The notes beneath the pieces are model-generated. The model ran no database searches and was not told the origin of the DNA. It saw only the letters and a program-made list of their open reading frames with translations. A DNA stretch of 64,000 nucleotides from NCBI GenBank assembly GCA_000702525.1, contig JNIN01000002.1:186001-250000 (forward strand), given 5' to 3'. The stretch comes from Lachnospiraceae bacterium AC2012. GTDB lineage: Bacteria; Bacillota; Clostridia; Lachnospirales; Lachnospiraceae. Below are positions 1 through 7,867 of the stretch, piece after piece. Made by a program: the position numbers and the translations under genes. Within the stretch, counting starts at the first letter, position 1, and each line of letters starts with the position of its first letter.

Positions 1-1
1 A

Positions 2-82
2 CCTATATTGCTTGGAGGTTGCTGTTGGGCAGGAATAACAGTGGTTAGCTTGTTAATGCAGCGAGTTATGGGAATTTGGTAA
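2..82 (+). CDS. C-terminal end of a membrane protein (partial)
   Basis: An open frame enters from the left edge and ends at a TAA at 80-82, giving 26 residues. They are hydrophobic (PILLGGCCWAG, then TVVSLLMQRVMGIW) and look like the last transmembrane helix of an integral membrane protein, for example an ABC-type permease. The family cannot be told from so little sequence. The terminator at 212-248 would end this transcription unit. Confidence 0.4.
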   Translation, partial: PILLGGCCWAGITVVSLLMQRVMGIW

Positions 83-211
83 AAATGCAACTTCAAAACC
101 TTCCTTTTGATGCATGGTTCGTAATAAGATTTATGATGCTTTTTGCAATAAACCTTTGTTTTTTTATTTTTTTTTGATAGAATGATAAATCTCAAGTCTA
201 GAAGCAAAAGT

Positions 212-248
212 GGCTCAATCCTAGATGATGTCTGGGATTGAGCCTTTT
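212..248 (+). terminator. Rho-independent terminator
   Basis: A perfect 10-bp stem, GGCTCAATCC at 212-221 with GGATTGAGCC at 235-244, is followed by TTTT. It lies 130 bp after the partial membrane-protein gene and probably ends that transcript. Confidence 0.8.
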
Positions 249-513
249 CGTCTGTATAGCGAACTAACAGTTATTCTTGTATGACATAGATTTTTTCAGA
301 CGCTTCCAAGAAGCAACATTAGATGAAAGAAGGAAAGGGTATCCTTTATGTGGTTGATATCTCGCTCTACGGTAGTTTTCTAGAAAATTGGAATGTTTTA
401 CGTTGGATAGAAAAAGCGCATCGTCGATTATATCCGAATATAAATGAGTACGACAATTTCGGTTTGTAAAGACGAAAAGTATTGGAAAAAAACAGATATA
501 AAGTTGCCACCAG
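249..513. other. Gene-poor stretch, probably decayed sequence
   Basis: The only plus-strand reading of note is an ATG frame at 323-469 of 48 codons, without a good ribosome binding site and with no family I recognise. An inverted repeat with 9-bp perfect arms (GTTGTGTAC at 513-521, GTACACAAC at 543-551) sits at the boundary with the acetyltransferase remnant. The stretch is best read as eroded coding sequence. Confidence 0.35.
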
Positions 514-801
514 TTGTGTACAGTAGTCCTGAGCTTTCTACCGTACACAACAGGTAAACAGCAACTAGATGAAGAAATGCCTCAAATACGGCATTTTTAC
601 TTCATTAATCGTTCTCAAGGAGAAAAGATAGGTAGTAAATTATTAAGTTTTGCAACCTCAGACAAAGGAGCAAAATGGCTTTGGGTTTTAGAACAAAATG
701 AGCGAGGCATTAAGTTTTATAAGAAGAATGGATTTGATTTTACGGGGGAGAGGATGATAGAGGACGACTGGATTCCATTAAAGAAAATGTTAATTAATTA
801 A
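514..801 (+). pseudogene. GNAT acetyltransferase remnant (C-terminal part)
   Basis: The frame ends with a clear GNAT C-terminus: a Q/R-x-x-G-x-G/A-like segment degraded to SQGEKIGSKLLSFA, then WLWVLEQNERGIKFYKKNGF, the beta4-alpha4 region typical of N-acetyltransferases that use acetyl-CoA. Intact members have about 150-180 residues; only about 70 here look like GNAT. The N-terminal strands are missing, the nominal start is a TTG without a ribosome binding site, and a small inverted repeat (513-551) lies across the break. I infer a truncated, probably inactive gene. Confidence 0.6.
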
Positions 802-950
802 CTTCAGATTAAATGAGACAAATTCCAATTTGTCGGGATGTGGCATAGCCTTTTATATCGCAATATAAATGATAAAGACAGCTTCATGTTTGCTAGAGTG
901 AATAATTGAATATGTAGCTTTGGGGTAAATGGACCAAAGGCGGTGAATGA

Positions 951-980
951 AGTCGAGAGCAATCTCGGCTTTATTTTTTT
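951..980 (+). terminator. Rho-independent terminator
   Basis: Stem AGTCGAGA / TCTCGGCT (one G-T pair, loop GCAA) is followed by TTATTTTTTT. It lies 150 bp after the acetyltransferase remnant and just before the repeat region of the mobile element. Confidence 0.65.
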
Positions 981-986
981 GCGCAA

Positions 987-1320
987 ATTTTAGTAATCAG
1001 TACCAACTCGTTCCAAATAGTAGATGTAAGGACAAAAAGTTGGCTTTTGTTTTAGCAACCAAGAAAAAAGGTACCAAATGAAAGATGAAAGCAGAAATTT
1101 TTTTCTTTAATTTTTGGAAATCAAACATCTGGCAACCCAAGTATATGGTGAAGCAATGAGGAAGGAGAAAAAATTTTTCAAAAAAATATTGTCTTCGTTT
1201 AGTAATAGGGGGTCAACCCAACCCAAATGTATAGTGAGGGAAAAAATAAGCCAGTTTTTGAAACTATTTTTTTCGGCATTTAGTAATCAGTCATTTTTGA
1301 ACATAAATGCATTGTGAGAG
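987..1320 (+). repeat. Degenerate direct repeats (possible iterons) ahead of the replication-like genes
   Basis: Units beginning near 987, 1052, 1128, 1198 and 1278 share a loose pattern: TTTAGTAAYCAG or TTTAGCAACCA at the start, then CAAATGNATNGTGAG and a run of A or GAAAAA. Spacing is about 65-80 bp. The copies are diverged, so unit borders are approximate. No convincing gene lies here. Position just before a replication-like module suggests protein-binding iterons or an origin, which is inference. Confidence 0.45.
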
Positions 1321-1423
1321 GAAAAAGCTTTTTTTAGCCTCGGGGCAGACGTGCCCACAACTAGTAACAATTGATACCAATTCAGTTGACTGCAGCAATG
1401 GCGATTGGGGAAAGGATACTTTT

Positions 1424-2392
1424 ATGGATTTAGTAAACATTGATGAAACATTAAAAAACATAGGGACTTACTGGGAAGTATATTGCTTTATAGCCGAAGA
1501 GGACCGCACCTTGGATGAAATCAAAAGGTTTTTGATGACGGAGTGCGATAAACCGGAATCGACAGCACGAGCACAGGTGTCTGCCTTTAAATCAGCACGG
1601 GACAATATTTATGAGTTTTGTGAAGATGGTGAGCATGTATGTATCAGTGTGGACAAGATGAATCGTTTGGAAGAGCAGATGGATGATTTTCTTGGCTTTA
1701 CCAAGTACGACTATCGTGCAGTGGATCATCGCGACTATGAAGATGCATTTAATGAGGCGGCAGAAGAATGGAAAAAGAATCGAGAGGAATTAACCAATCG
1801 CATCAACAAACTCAACAAGGCTGCATGGAATTGTCAAATGGAAAGCTATAAGAAGCAGATTGAATATTTAAAAAAGCTTTTGGAACAACCGGTGTTGGTA
1901 ACTAATGATACTTTCACAGTTGATAGCCAGAAGTATTATGCTAAGGATTTTTCTTTTTATTCGAACAGACAAGAGATGGAAGACAGGGAATTAAACTGGA
2001 TTGCATCAAAGCATCGAGTTGAAGTCTCTGCTGAAAAAGATGAGTGGGAAGAAGTTACTAATCTTTTTAAGAACAAGAGGGTAAAACTGAAGGATAGAAT
2101 TCTTTTGTTTCCGCTTTGTATGTTAGCTCGCTGGAAGAAACGGAAATATGAGAAGATAGCGAATTCCATTATCTATGATGACATAGTAAAGCGATTTGCC
2201 AGAGAAATGGTGGAGCAGAAGATATTTATCATTGCTGATTTCAACGGTAAGAAGGAACCATTTAAGATCGTTCCGCAGCGTTATTTGGATGACTTAAGAA
2301 AACGGGTAGATGACCTTGAAAAACAAATTGAATCCACTTGTGGTCCATTGGACCATAAGCCGGAAAATGAGCCTACAGGAAAGGAGGCGTAG
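1424..2392 (+). CDS. Mobile-element protein of unknown function, first gene of the replication-like module
   Basis: This 322-residue soluble protein belongs to no family I recognise. I chose the ATG at 1424 because GGGGAAAGGA lies just ahead of it; the frame stays open further upstream without a site. Residues 1-60 look like a small helical domain (TYWEVYCFIAEEDRTLDEIKRFL). Residues about 110-155 and the last 40 are rich in charged heptads and may form coiled coils. It runs directly into the helix-turn-helix gene and the DnaC-like gene with almost no spacing, so the three are probably one operon. Position behind direct repeats suggests a role in element replication or its control, but nothing in the protein proves it. 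Confidence 0.7.
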   Translation: MDLVNIDETLKNIGTYWEVYCFIAEEDRTLDEIKRFLMTECDKPESTARAQVSAFKSARDNIYEFCEDGEHVCISVDKMNRLEEQMDDFLGFTKYDYRAVDHRDYEDAFNEAAEEWKKNREELTNRINKLNKAAWNCQMESYKKQIEYLKKLLEQPVLVTNDTFTVDSQKYYAKDFSFYSNRQEMEDRELNWIASKHRVEVSAEKDEWEEVTNLFKNKRVKLKDRILLFPLCMLARWKKRKYEKIANSIIYDDIVKRFAREMVEQKIFIIADFNGKKEPFKIVPQRYLDDLRKRVDDLEKQIESTCGPLDHKPENEPTGKEA

Positions 2393-2395
2393 TTG

Positions 2396-2911
2396 ATGGA
2401 GAATCGATATTTACGAAAAGATGACAAATTGAATAACTTCATACCGATTCCGCTTTCTTTGCTGGATTCAAAACTCAGTAGCACCACATTGCTTGTATAT
2501 GGCTGTCTCCTTGGACGTGGCATCTTATCCCAGAAGAATGGCTGGTATGACCAGAATGGGGCTATATACGTCCGTTATACGGCGCCTCAGCTTGCCAGGG
2601 ATTTGGGCAAGGGTAAATCCACAGTAAAGGCTTCTTTAAAGGAATTAGAGACTGCGGGTCTGATAGAGAGAAGGCGTATGGGACTTACTATGACAAATAT
2701 TTATATCAAGGTTCCATGCTCATCTGAAAGCGGTCAGTATTCTGACCACGCAGGACAGAAATCTGACCTGCCTAAGCCGGAAAACAAGACTTACAGCGGT
2801 CAGAATTCAAGCCCATCCGAGGTCAGAAAACCGGACCCAAGTAAATATAACAGAATAAATAATGGAACATACCATAAAGAATATATCGTGAGAGAGGGGG
2901 AGAGCTTTTGA
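2396..2911 (+). CDS. Helix-turn-helix replication-associated protein
   Basis: A 171-residue protein starting at the ATG 2396, behind a strong AAGGAGG. Residues about 13-105 resemble the winged-helix N-terminal domain of plasmid and ICE replication proteins (FIPIPLSLLDSKLSSTTLLVYGCLLGR, then TAPQLARDLGKGKSTVKASLKELETAGLIERRR, a typical recognition helix and wing). The tail of about 60 residues is polar and probably disordered, as in DnaD/RepA-like proteins. Its TGA overlaps the next ATG, implying translational coupling to the DnaC-like ATPase. Likely role: binding the element origin and helping load the replicative helicase. The domain is seen; the role is inferred. Confidence 0.72.
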   Translation: MENRYLRKDDKLNNFIPIPLSLLDSKLSSTTLLVYGCLLGRGILSQKNGWYDQNGAIYVRYTAPQLARDLGKGKSTVKASLKELETAGLIERRRMGLTMTNIYIKVPCSSESGQYSDHAGQKSDLPKPENKTYSGQNSSPSEVRKPDPSKYNRINNGTYHKEYIVREGESF

Positions 2912-3714
2912 TGAAGAATCAGGATTTAGAAAATGAAACTTATGTTGGCGAAGATGGATTGCTTTATTGCGCTAAGTGCCACACACCTTGCGAAAAGGCT
3001 CTCCCACATCCTTTGGAGAAGGGGAAGCTCTGGAGAGTTCATGTAATGTGTCGATGCCAGCGTGAGGCCTATGAAAAGGAGCAGGCCGAACGTGCTAAGC
3101 GTGAGTTTGATGAGATGGTAGAGCGTAACCGTATGGTTTGTTTTCACGAAAAGCAGATGTATGCCATGACCTTTGAGTCTGATGATGGCAGTGTGCCGGC
3201 CATGAAAAAAGCCAAAGCTTATGTAAACCATTGGGATGAGGTAAAGGCTAAGAACGTCGGCTTATTACTCTATGGCGACGTTGGTACAGGTAAAACCTAT
3301 ATAGCGGCGGCAATAGCAAATGCACTTCTTGATCAAGGTAAGAGAGTTTTGATGCGTGACTTTACTGAGATAAGCAATATCTCTACTTTTGACTCGGATG
3401 AATATGTTCGCTCGTTATCTGCTTATGATTTATTGGTTTTGGATGATTTGGGAGCGGAGCGTACCACAGAATTTGCGATGCAGAATGTATTTAATGTAGT
3501 CAATCGCAGGATGGAGTCCGGAAAGCCACTCATCGTCACGACAAATAAGTCTATGGATGATTTGAAGAATCCTAAGGAACTTACAGATAAGCGTATTTAT
3601 GATCGCATCCTTGCCATGTGCACGCCGGTCTTTGTCGGTGGTAATAGCAAGCGAGAAAAGATTGCATCCGATCATTATCAGAATTTAAAAGATATTTTTG
3701 GAAAGGAGGAATAG
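2911..3714 (+). CDS. DnaC/IstB-like AAA+ ATPase, putative helicase loader
   Basis: A 267-residue protein. The N-terminus carries a Cys cluster (YCAKCHTPC, then VMCRCQ), a probable zinc-binding domain as in Firmicute DnaC/DnaI-type loaders. The AAA+ core follows with Walker A GDVGTGKT near residue 126 and Walker B LLVLDDLG near 177, then sensor-1 VTTN and an arginine-finger region. Such ATPases load the replicative helicase. The start overlaps the stop of the previous gene (TGATG) and a GAGAGGGGGAGAG site precedes it. With the helix-turn-helix gene upstream and xis-int downstream it fits a mobile element that replicates after excision. Confidence 0.85.
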   Translation: MKNQDLENETYVGEDGLLYCAKCHTPCEKALPHPLEKGKLWRVHVMCRCQREAYEKEQAERAKREFDEMVERNRMVCFHEKQMYAMTFESDDGSVPAMKKAKAYVNHWDEVKAKNVGLLLYGDVGTGKTYIAAAIANALLDQGKRVLMRDFTEISNISTFDSDEYVRSLSAYDLLVLDDLGAERTTEFAMQNVFNVVNRRMESGKPLIVTTNKSMDDLKNPKELTDKRIYDRILAMCTPVFVGGNSKREKIASDHYQNLKDIFGKEE

Positions 3715-3717
3715 TTT

Positions 3718-3933
3718 ATGGCTGAATTACAAACTTATAGTGGCGTTCCTCTTTGGAAGAAATATTCCTTAAACATTCAGGAAGCTGCAGAATACTACGG
3801 AATTGGCGAAAAACGACTCAGACAGATTATTTCTGAAAATCGTGACGCAGCATTTGTTCTTGAGGTGGGAAGTCATACCAGAATTAAGAGGGAATTGTTT
3901 GAAAAATACTTGGATGAATCGACTGTGGTTTGA
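3718..3933 (+). CDS. xis: Tn916-type excisionase
   Basis: A 71-residue protein of the Tn916 Xis family: KYSLNIQEAAEYYGIGEKRLRQIIS is a winged-helix motif of the MerR/excisionase kind, followed by a basic wing (GSHTRIKRELFEKYLDE). Excisionases bend DNA at the element ends and direct the integrase toward excision. It starts behind AAAGGAGG, 3 bp after the ATPase gene, and precedes int, the standard Tn916 order. Size matches the family. Confidence 0.88.
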   Translation: MAELQTYSGVPLWKKYSLNIQEAAEYYGIGEKRLRQIISENRDAAFVLEVGSHTRIKRELFEKYLDESTVV

Positions 3934-3983
3934 GTGAGTTTTGAATGCAATTAGTGATGGTTGAAAACTATAACTTATAGAGA

Positions 3984-4032
3984 AAAAGCCGCGTTTATGG
4001 TATGATAGGGCATATCGTATCGTGGCTTTTTT
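3984..4032 (+). terminator. Hairpin with T-run between xis and int
   Basis: AAAAGCC at 3984-3990 pairs with GGCTTTT at 4024-4030; inner pairing (TATG.TATG with CATA.CGTA) extends the stem. The structure ends in TTTTTT, so it may lower read-through from the replication module into int. Confidence 0.55.
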
Positions 4033-4061
4033 CAGAAGTTATGTCGTAGAAAGGAGACGTA

Positions 4062-5261
4062 ATGAGTGAAAAAAGACGAGATAATAAAAATCGCGTACTT
4101 CGTAATGGAGAAAGCCAACGAAAAGATGGAAGATATATGTACAAATACAACAATGAAAATGGTGAAGCAAAGTACTTTTACAGTTGGAGACTGGATAAGA
4201 ATGACCCGACACCGGTAGGAAAGAAGCGTGAGTTATCTTTACGAGAAAAGATTAGGAAAATGGAAGAAGATAAGCTTGCAGGACTTCTTCCCGGGGCAAG
4301 TAATACAACAGTCCTTGAACTCGTTGAAAAGTATGTTTCTTTGAAAACCGGAGTAAGGCATAATACGGAAGCAAATTATCGATTTGTAATCAATATTATT
4401 AAAAAGGAACCGTTTGGGAAGATGCGTATCGATCGGGTGAAACAATCGGACGCGAAGGCATGGCTTATCAAACTCCAAAAGGATGGCCGTGGTTATAGCA
4501 CTATTCATACGGTGCGTGGTGTTGTAAGACCAGCATTTCAAATGGCGACAGATGATGATTTGATAAGAAAGAATCCGTTTGAGTTCCAATTAGCAACTGT
4601 AGTTGTAAATGATAGTGTTACCAGAGAAGCTATTTCCAGAGCAGATATGCGTAAGTTCCTTAAGTTTGTTGAAGAGGATAAGCATTTTAGCAGATACTAT
4701 GAAGGGTTTTATATTCTCTTTCATACGGGACTTAGAATATCTGAGTTTGTTGGACTTACGATAAATGATATTGATTTTCGTGAAATGAAGATTCATGTCA
4801 CACATCAGCTTCAGCGAAAGCGAAATATGGAATATATCATTGAAGATACCAAGACTTCCAGTGGTACCAGAGATATTCCGATGACTTCCGAAGTGGCAGA
4901 GTGTTTTCGTAGGATTATTGACAAGAGACCGAAAGCAAAAGTTGAGCCGATGATAGATGGCTATAGTGGTTTTTTGTATCTTGATAAAAATGAAAAGCCT
5001 ATGGTTGCTCTACATTGGGAGAAATATTTTCAGCAAGTTGTAGAGAAGTATAATGGCATTTATAAAATTCAGATGCCTAAGATTACACCGCATGTGTGCC
5101 GCCATACATTCTGTTCAAACATGGCAAAGTCGGGAATGAATCCGAAAACTCTTCAATACATAATGGGACATTCGGATATAGGAGTTACGTTAAATACATA
5201 TACGCATTTAACGTTTGACGATGCAAAGGAAGAGATGGAAAGATTAGCAAAGGCACAATAA
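4062..5261 (+). CDS. int: Tn916-type tyrosine recombinase (integrase)
   Basis: A 399-residue tyrosine recombinase close to the Tn916 Int length. It has the N-terminal arm-binding domain (RDNKNRVLRNGESQRKDGRYMYKY, about residues 5-75), a SAM-like core-binding domain (about 85-190) and a catalytic domain with Arg in HTGLRISE, Lys in KTSSGTRD, HxxR in HVCRHTF, His in MGHSD and the Tyr nucleophile in NTYTHL. It catalyses integration and excision without strict site choice in the family. It starts behind AAAGGAGACGTA and is the last gene of the element; repeats that look like its arm sites follow. Confidence 0.93.
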   Translation: MSEKRRDNKNRVLRNGESQRKDGRYMYKYNNENGEAKYFYSWRLDKNDPTPVGKKRELSLREKIRKMEEDKLAGLLPGASNTTVLELVEKYVSLKTGVRHNTEANYRFVINIIKKEPFGKMRIDRVKQSDAKAWLIKLQKDGRGYSTIHTVRGVVRPAFQMATDDDLIRKNPFEFQLATVVVNDSVTREAISRADMRKFLKFVEEDKHFSRYYEGFYILFHTGLRISEFVGLTINDIDFREMKIHVTHQLQRKRNMEYIIEDTKTSSGTRDIPMTSEVAECFRRIIDKRPKAKVEPMIDGYSGFLYLDKNEKPMVALHWEKYFQQVVEKYNGIYKIQMPKITPHVCRHTFCSNMAKSGMNPKTLQYIMGHSDIGVTLNTYTHLTFDDAKEEMERLAKAQ

Positions 5262-5283
5262 TAGCGAGTTGTAAGAAACTCAG

Positions 5284-5350
5284 ATTTACAACTATTTTTA
5301 CAACTTTTGATGGCAAATTTACAACTTTTTATGCCAAGATATGCCAAGAA
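5284..5350 (+). repeat. Short direct repeats at the int-proximal end (putative integrase arm sites)
   Basis: TTTACAACT occurs three times (near 5285, 5297 and 5318) and ATGCCAAGA twice (5331 and 5341) within 70 bp after int. Tn916-type elements carry integrase arm-binding repeats (DR2 type) at this position. The exact element border, probably between here and 5425, cannot be set from one end alone. Confidence 0.5.
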
Positions 5351-5424
5351 ACGGAGATAATCATTCTGCCGAAAATGTGCCGCAAACCCAGTAAAATCAA
5401 GGAAAATAGAGGATTTACAATACT

Positions 5425-5901
5425 ATGATAAAAATATTATTCATCTGCCACGGCAACATCTGCCGATCACCTATGGCAGAATTTATACTAAAAGACATGG
5501 TTCGGAAACGTAACATTTCCGAAAAATTCTATATCGAATCAGCAGCAACCTCCACGGAGGAAATCTGGAACGGTGTCGGGAATCCGGTATATCCGCCGGC
5601 GAAAGAGATTTTGTCTCAGCATGGAATTGATTGTTCCGGCAAGCGGGCGCGACAAATCAACCCAGAAGATTATGAAGCATTTGATTTGTTAATCGCTATG
5701 GATGATAATAATCTTAGAAATATGGCACGCGTGTGGCCGAAAGATACTGAGCATAAGATTCATAAGATGCTAGAGTATGCAGACGAAGACGGAAATGTAG
5801 CGGATCCTTGGTATACGGGCGATTTCCAAAAGACATGGGACGATATTTACCGTGGTTGTGTTGGGCTATTACAAAAACTCGATTCTAGAATGGACCATTG
5901 A
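5425..5901 (+). CDS. Low-molecular-weight protein tyrosine phosphatase
   Basis: A 158-residue enzyme with the P-loop C8-HGNIC-R14-S at the N-terminus (CX5R) and the general-acid loop DPWYTGDF near residue 131. The family removes phosphate from tyrosine, in bacteria often from capsule-synthesis kinases, though no such kinase is nearby. It is the first chromosomal gene after the mobile element. I see no clear ribosome binding site before the ATG. The stop codon and last three residues lie inside a GGGGACGGGG-type element (5891-5923), so insertion of the repeat probably reset the C-terminus. Confidence 0.9.
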   Translation: MIKILFICHGNICRSPMAEFILKDMVRKRNISEKFYIESAATSTEEIWNGVGNPVYPPAKEILSQHGIDCSGKRARQINPEDYEAFDLLIAMDDNNLRNMARVWPKDTEHKIHKMLEYADEDGNVADPWYTGDFQKTWDDIYRGCVGLLQKLDSRMDH

Positions 5902-5923
5902 CCCCGTCCCCAAAGGACCATTT
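5891..5923 (-). repeat. GGGGACGGGG palindromic element, copy 1
   Basis: Contains ACCCCGTCCCCAA flanked by GGACCATT on both sides, an imperfect palindrome. It supplies the TGA stop (5899-5901) of the phosphatase gene. Six copies occur in the window. Confidence 0.75.
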
Positions 5924-5950
5924 CAAGATCTCACGAAAGGAGCAATCGAA

Positions 5951-6301
5951 ATGTTATTTATCGAATATCCAAAATGTTCAACCTGCCAAAAAGCCAAGAA
6001 ATGGCTGGATGAGAAGGGCGTATCCTACGTTGATCGCCACATCGTTGAAAATAATCCAACTTATGAAGAATTAAAAGAATGGCAAGCTAGAAGCGGCCTG
6101 CCACTCAAGAAATTCTTTAATACCAGCGGTATGATTTACCGTGAAATGGAACTGAAAGATAAGCTTCCAACGATGAGCGAAGAAGAGCAGTTAAGACTCC
6201 TTGCTACAAATGGAATGCTTGTAAAACGTCCATTGATTGTTGACGACGATTTCGTTTTAACCGGGTTCCGTGAAAAGGAATGGGAAGAGCGGTTACTATA
6301 A
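5951..6301 (+). CDS. ArsC/Spx-family thiol reductase-like protein
   Basis: A 116-residue protein of the ArsC/Spx thioredoxin-fold family. CxxC (YPKCSTCQKA, residues 9-12) sits at the N-terminus, followed by LKKFFNTSG and the RPLIVDDDFVLTGF segment typical of the family. Members include glutaredoxin-coupled arsenate reductases and the Spx/YffB-like group; this one resembles the short non-arsenate group more, so I give no symbol. The start at 5951 is chosen for GAAAGGAG ahead of it. GGGGACGGGG elements lie just upstream and downstream. Confidence 0.85.
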   Translation: MLFIEYPKCSTCQKAKKWLDEKGVSYVDRHIVENNPTYEELKEWQARSGLPLKKFFNTSGMIYREMELKDKLPTMSEEEQLRLLATNGMLVKRPLIVDDDFVLTGFREKEWEERLL

Positions 6302-6302
6302 A

Positions 6303-6336
6303 TGAACCACTAACCCCGTCCCCAAGAGACCATTTT
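6303..6336 (-). repeat. GGGGACGGGG palindromic element, copy 2
   Basis: TGAACCAC, then TAACCCCGTCCCC and AAGAGACCATTTT. It starts one base after the stop of the ArsC/Spx-like gene and lies in the convergent gap with the MIF-like gene. Confidence 0.8.
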
Positions 6337-6347
6337 CTTATAGAATC

Positions 6348-6689
6348 CTAGAAATTTTGTCCGTTCCAGCCCCAGTCACTTACGGGATGGTACGTAACAT
6401 ATACGGAATCCGCTGGGATACCGAGCTTTTCAGAGAAAAGGGCGCAGATTTGGCCTGTCATCTTGTTATAGGAATCAGCAGATGCATTTCCATACAAGCT
6501 GACAGCTACATAGGCGCCTTTTTCTAATTTTTTACCGCCCAACCATAAATCATAGGCATCTTCGATTCCAACCATTAAATATGTTTCGGATTTATTTAAG
6601 GTCGTAATCAACTTTCCAAGTTCTGTTTTCAATTCTTCCTTTGTTTCTGGCGAAATTTTGCTCGTTATTTTCGAATCAATAAATGGCAT
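6348..6689 (-). CDS. MIF/4-oxalocrotonate-type tautomerase
   Basis: A 113-residue homologue of macrophage migration inhibitory factor. The N-terminal Met is followed by Pro (MPFIDSKI), which becomes the catalytic Pro1 of phenylpyruvate/dopachrome tautomerases. The C-terminal VYVTYHPVSDWGWNGQNF matches the MIF beta-strand with the WG-x-N-G motif. MIF-like proteins trimerise. The bacterial substrate is not known; a small ketonase-tautomerase role is likely. AAGGAGG precedes the start. The gene is convergent with the ArsC/Spx-like gene and divergent from the lipase, flanked by element copies 2 and 3. Confidence 0.85.
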   Translation of the reverse strand: MPFIDSKITSKISPETKEELKTELGKLITTLNKSETYLMVGIEDAYDLWLGGKKLEKGAYVAVSLYGNASADSYNKMTGQICALFSEKLGIPADSVYVTYHPVSDWGWNGQNF

Positions 6690-6839
6690 TTTAAAACCTC
6701 CTTAAATCATGCTTTATTAAGTAAAACCTTACACCTAATGTAATCCAAATCACTATTATTTTTCAATAGAAAAGTCAAGTTGGCAAACATACTGAATTCC
6801 AATCAAAAGAAATATAGATAATTCACAAATCGTAGGAAA

Positions 6840-6870
6840 TGAACCACCAACCCCGTCCCCAAGGGAGCAT
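6840..6870 (-). repeat. GGGGACGGGG palindromic element, copy 3
   Basis: TGAACCACC, AACCCCGTCCCCAAGGG and a diverged end (AGCAT). It lies between the divergent MIF-like and lipase genes. Confidence 0.78.
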
Positions 6871-6952
6871 CCTATGCTAGAATAATCCTGTCACTTGTCG
6901 CGTCAGGGGAACGCGGCATCACAAAACGAATGTATGTAAAGGGGGAAAACTT

Positions 6953-7717
6953 ATGAAACATTCATTCAAACGCCGTTTGGCAATTCTTTTCGTTCTATGT
7001 TTCACAATCGTCAGTGCATGGCCAATGACCGCAAAAGCGCAGACAGCAACCTACTATAATGCTGCCCAGATTTGTAGCATTGTTTACCAAGGCTACAACA
7101 ATGGCTCGAAAGGTCCCATCATTGTTACCAAAGGTACGTATCGTGCAGGTAGTACTTCCAAAACCATTTATCTGGTGACATTATCAGGTACGGAGCTTGT
7201 AACCAATCAATCTACAGGCTATTACACAGATTTATTGGCTGGTTTTAATTTGAACAATGCATACCAGCGTAATGTTGTGAATGTCATTAGCGCCAATATT
7301 CCAAAGAATTCCAATCTGATTCTTGCTGGTCATAGTTTAGGTGGCATGATTGCTCAGCAGGTTGCTGCCAATTCAACCATTAAAAACAACTATAATGTTA
7401 TGAATACGGTTTGTTTCGGCTCACCGCTACTTGCGGCTGGTAGCAGAGAGGGCACCGTTCGTAGACTTGGTGATACCTCGGATGCGGTCCCTTATTTGTC
7501 CGGTTCCTTATTCAACAACACCGCCTGGGCAATCGCTGGATTACAGCGTGAAAATGGTGGATATAATGGAAATGCTCTGAAAGCTCATACGGAGAGTTAT
7601 ACACGTCAAGATGTCTGGGGCAAGTACGACGCGGTTGGTACGAAATATGGAAATGTTTCGTTAACACTGGATTTGTCCACACAGCGTTATTATTACTCTC
7701 CAAGAACCGTACGATAA
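6953..7717 (+). CDS. Secreted class-3-type lipase
   Basis: A 254-residue exported protein. Residues 1-30 form a Sec signal peptide (KRR, a hydrophobic core, then AKAQ as a likely cleavage site). The alpha/beta-hydrolase nucleophile elbow is GHSLGG with Ser near residue 127. An Asp in GDTSDAVPY and a His in KAHTESYTR are well placed for the triad. This matches lipase class 3, which hydrolyses acylglycerols or other esters outside the cell. AAAGGGGGAAAAC precedes the ATG. Elements 3 and 4 flank the gene. Confidence 0.85.
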   Translation: MKHSFKRRLAILFVLCFTIVSAWPMTAKAQTATYYNAAQICSIVYQGYNNGSKGPIIVTKGTYRAGSTSKTIYLVTLSGTELVTNQSTGYYTDLLAGFNLNNAYQRNVVNVISANIPKNSNLILAGHSLGGMIAQQVAANSTIKNNYNVMNTVCFGSPLLAAGSREGTVRRLGDTSDAVPYLSGSLFNNTAWAIAGLQRENGGYNGNALKAHTESYTRQDVWGKYDAVGTKYGNVSLTLDLSTQRYYYSPRTVR

Positions 7718-7736
7718 ATTCTTTCTATTTCTAAAA

Positions 7737-7771
7737 TGAACCACCAACCCCGTCCCCAAGGGACCATTTTT
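7737..7771 (-). repeat. GGGGACGGGG palindromic element, copy 4
   Basis: TGAACCACC, AACCCCGTCCCCAAGGGACC and ATTTTT. It is the best match to the consensus and lies just after the lipase stop. Confidence 0.82.
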
Positions 7772-7790
7772 GGGTGGATTATGTGCGCCC

Positions 7791-7835
7791 TTGCGAATGC
7801 AAATATTTTGTTCTATACTGTTAGAGACAACTAAC
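7791..7835 (+). promoter_or_regulatory. Promoter of the ABC exporter operon with a dyad at the start point
   Basis: TTGCGA (7791-7796), 17-bp spacer, TATACT (7814-7819). GTTAG-N6-CTAAC at 7820-7835 overlaps the expected start point and could be an operator for a dimeric repressor or a 5' hairpin. Confidence 0.65.
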
Positions 7836-7867
7836 AAGAATAATATACATACATAAAGGGAGGGCAC

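Noticed and set aside
264-548. Minus-strand open frame of 94 codons
   Set aside because: No ribosome binding site, unusual composition and no family; it is antisense to decayed sequence.
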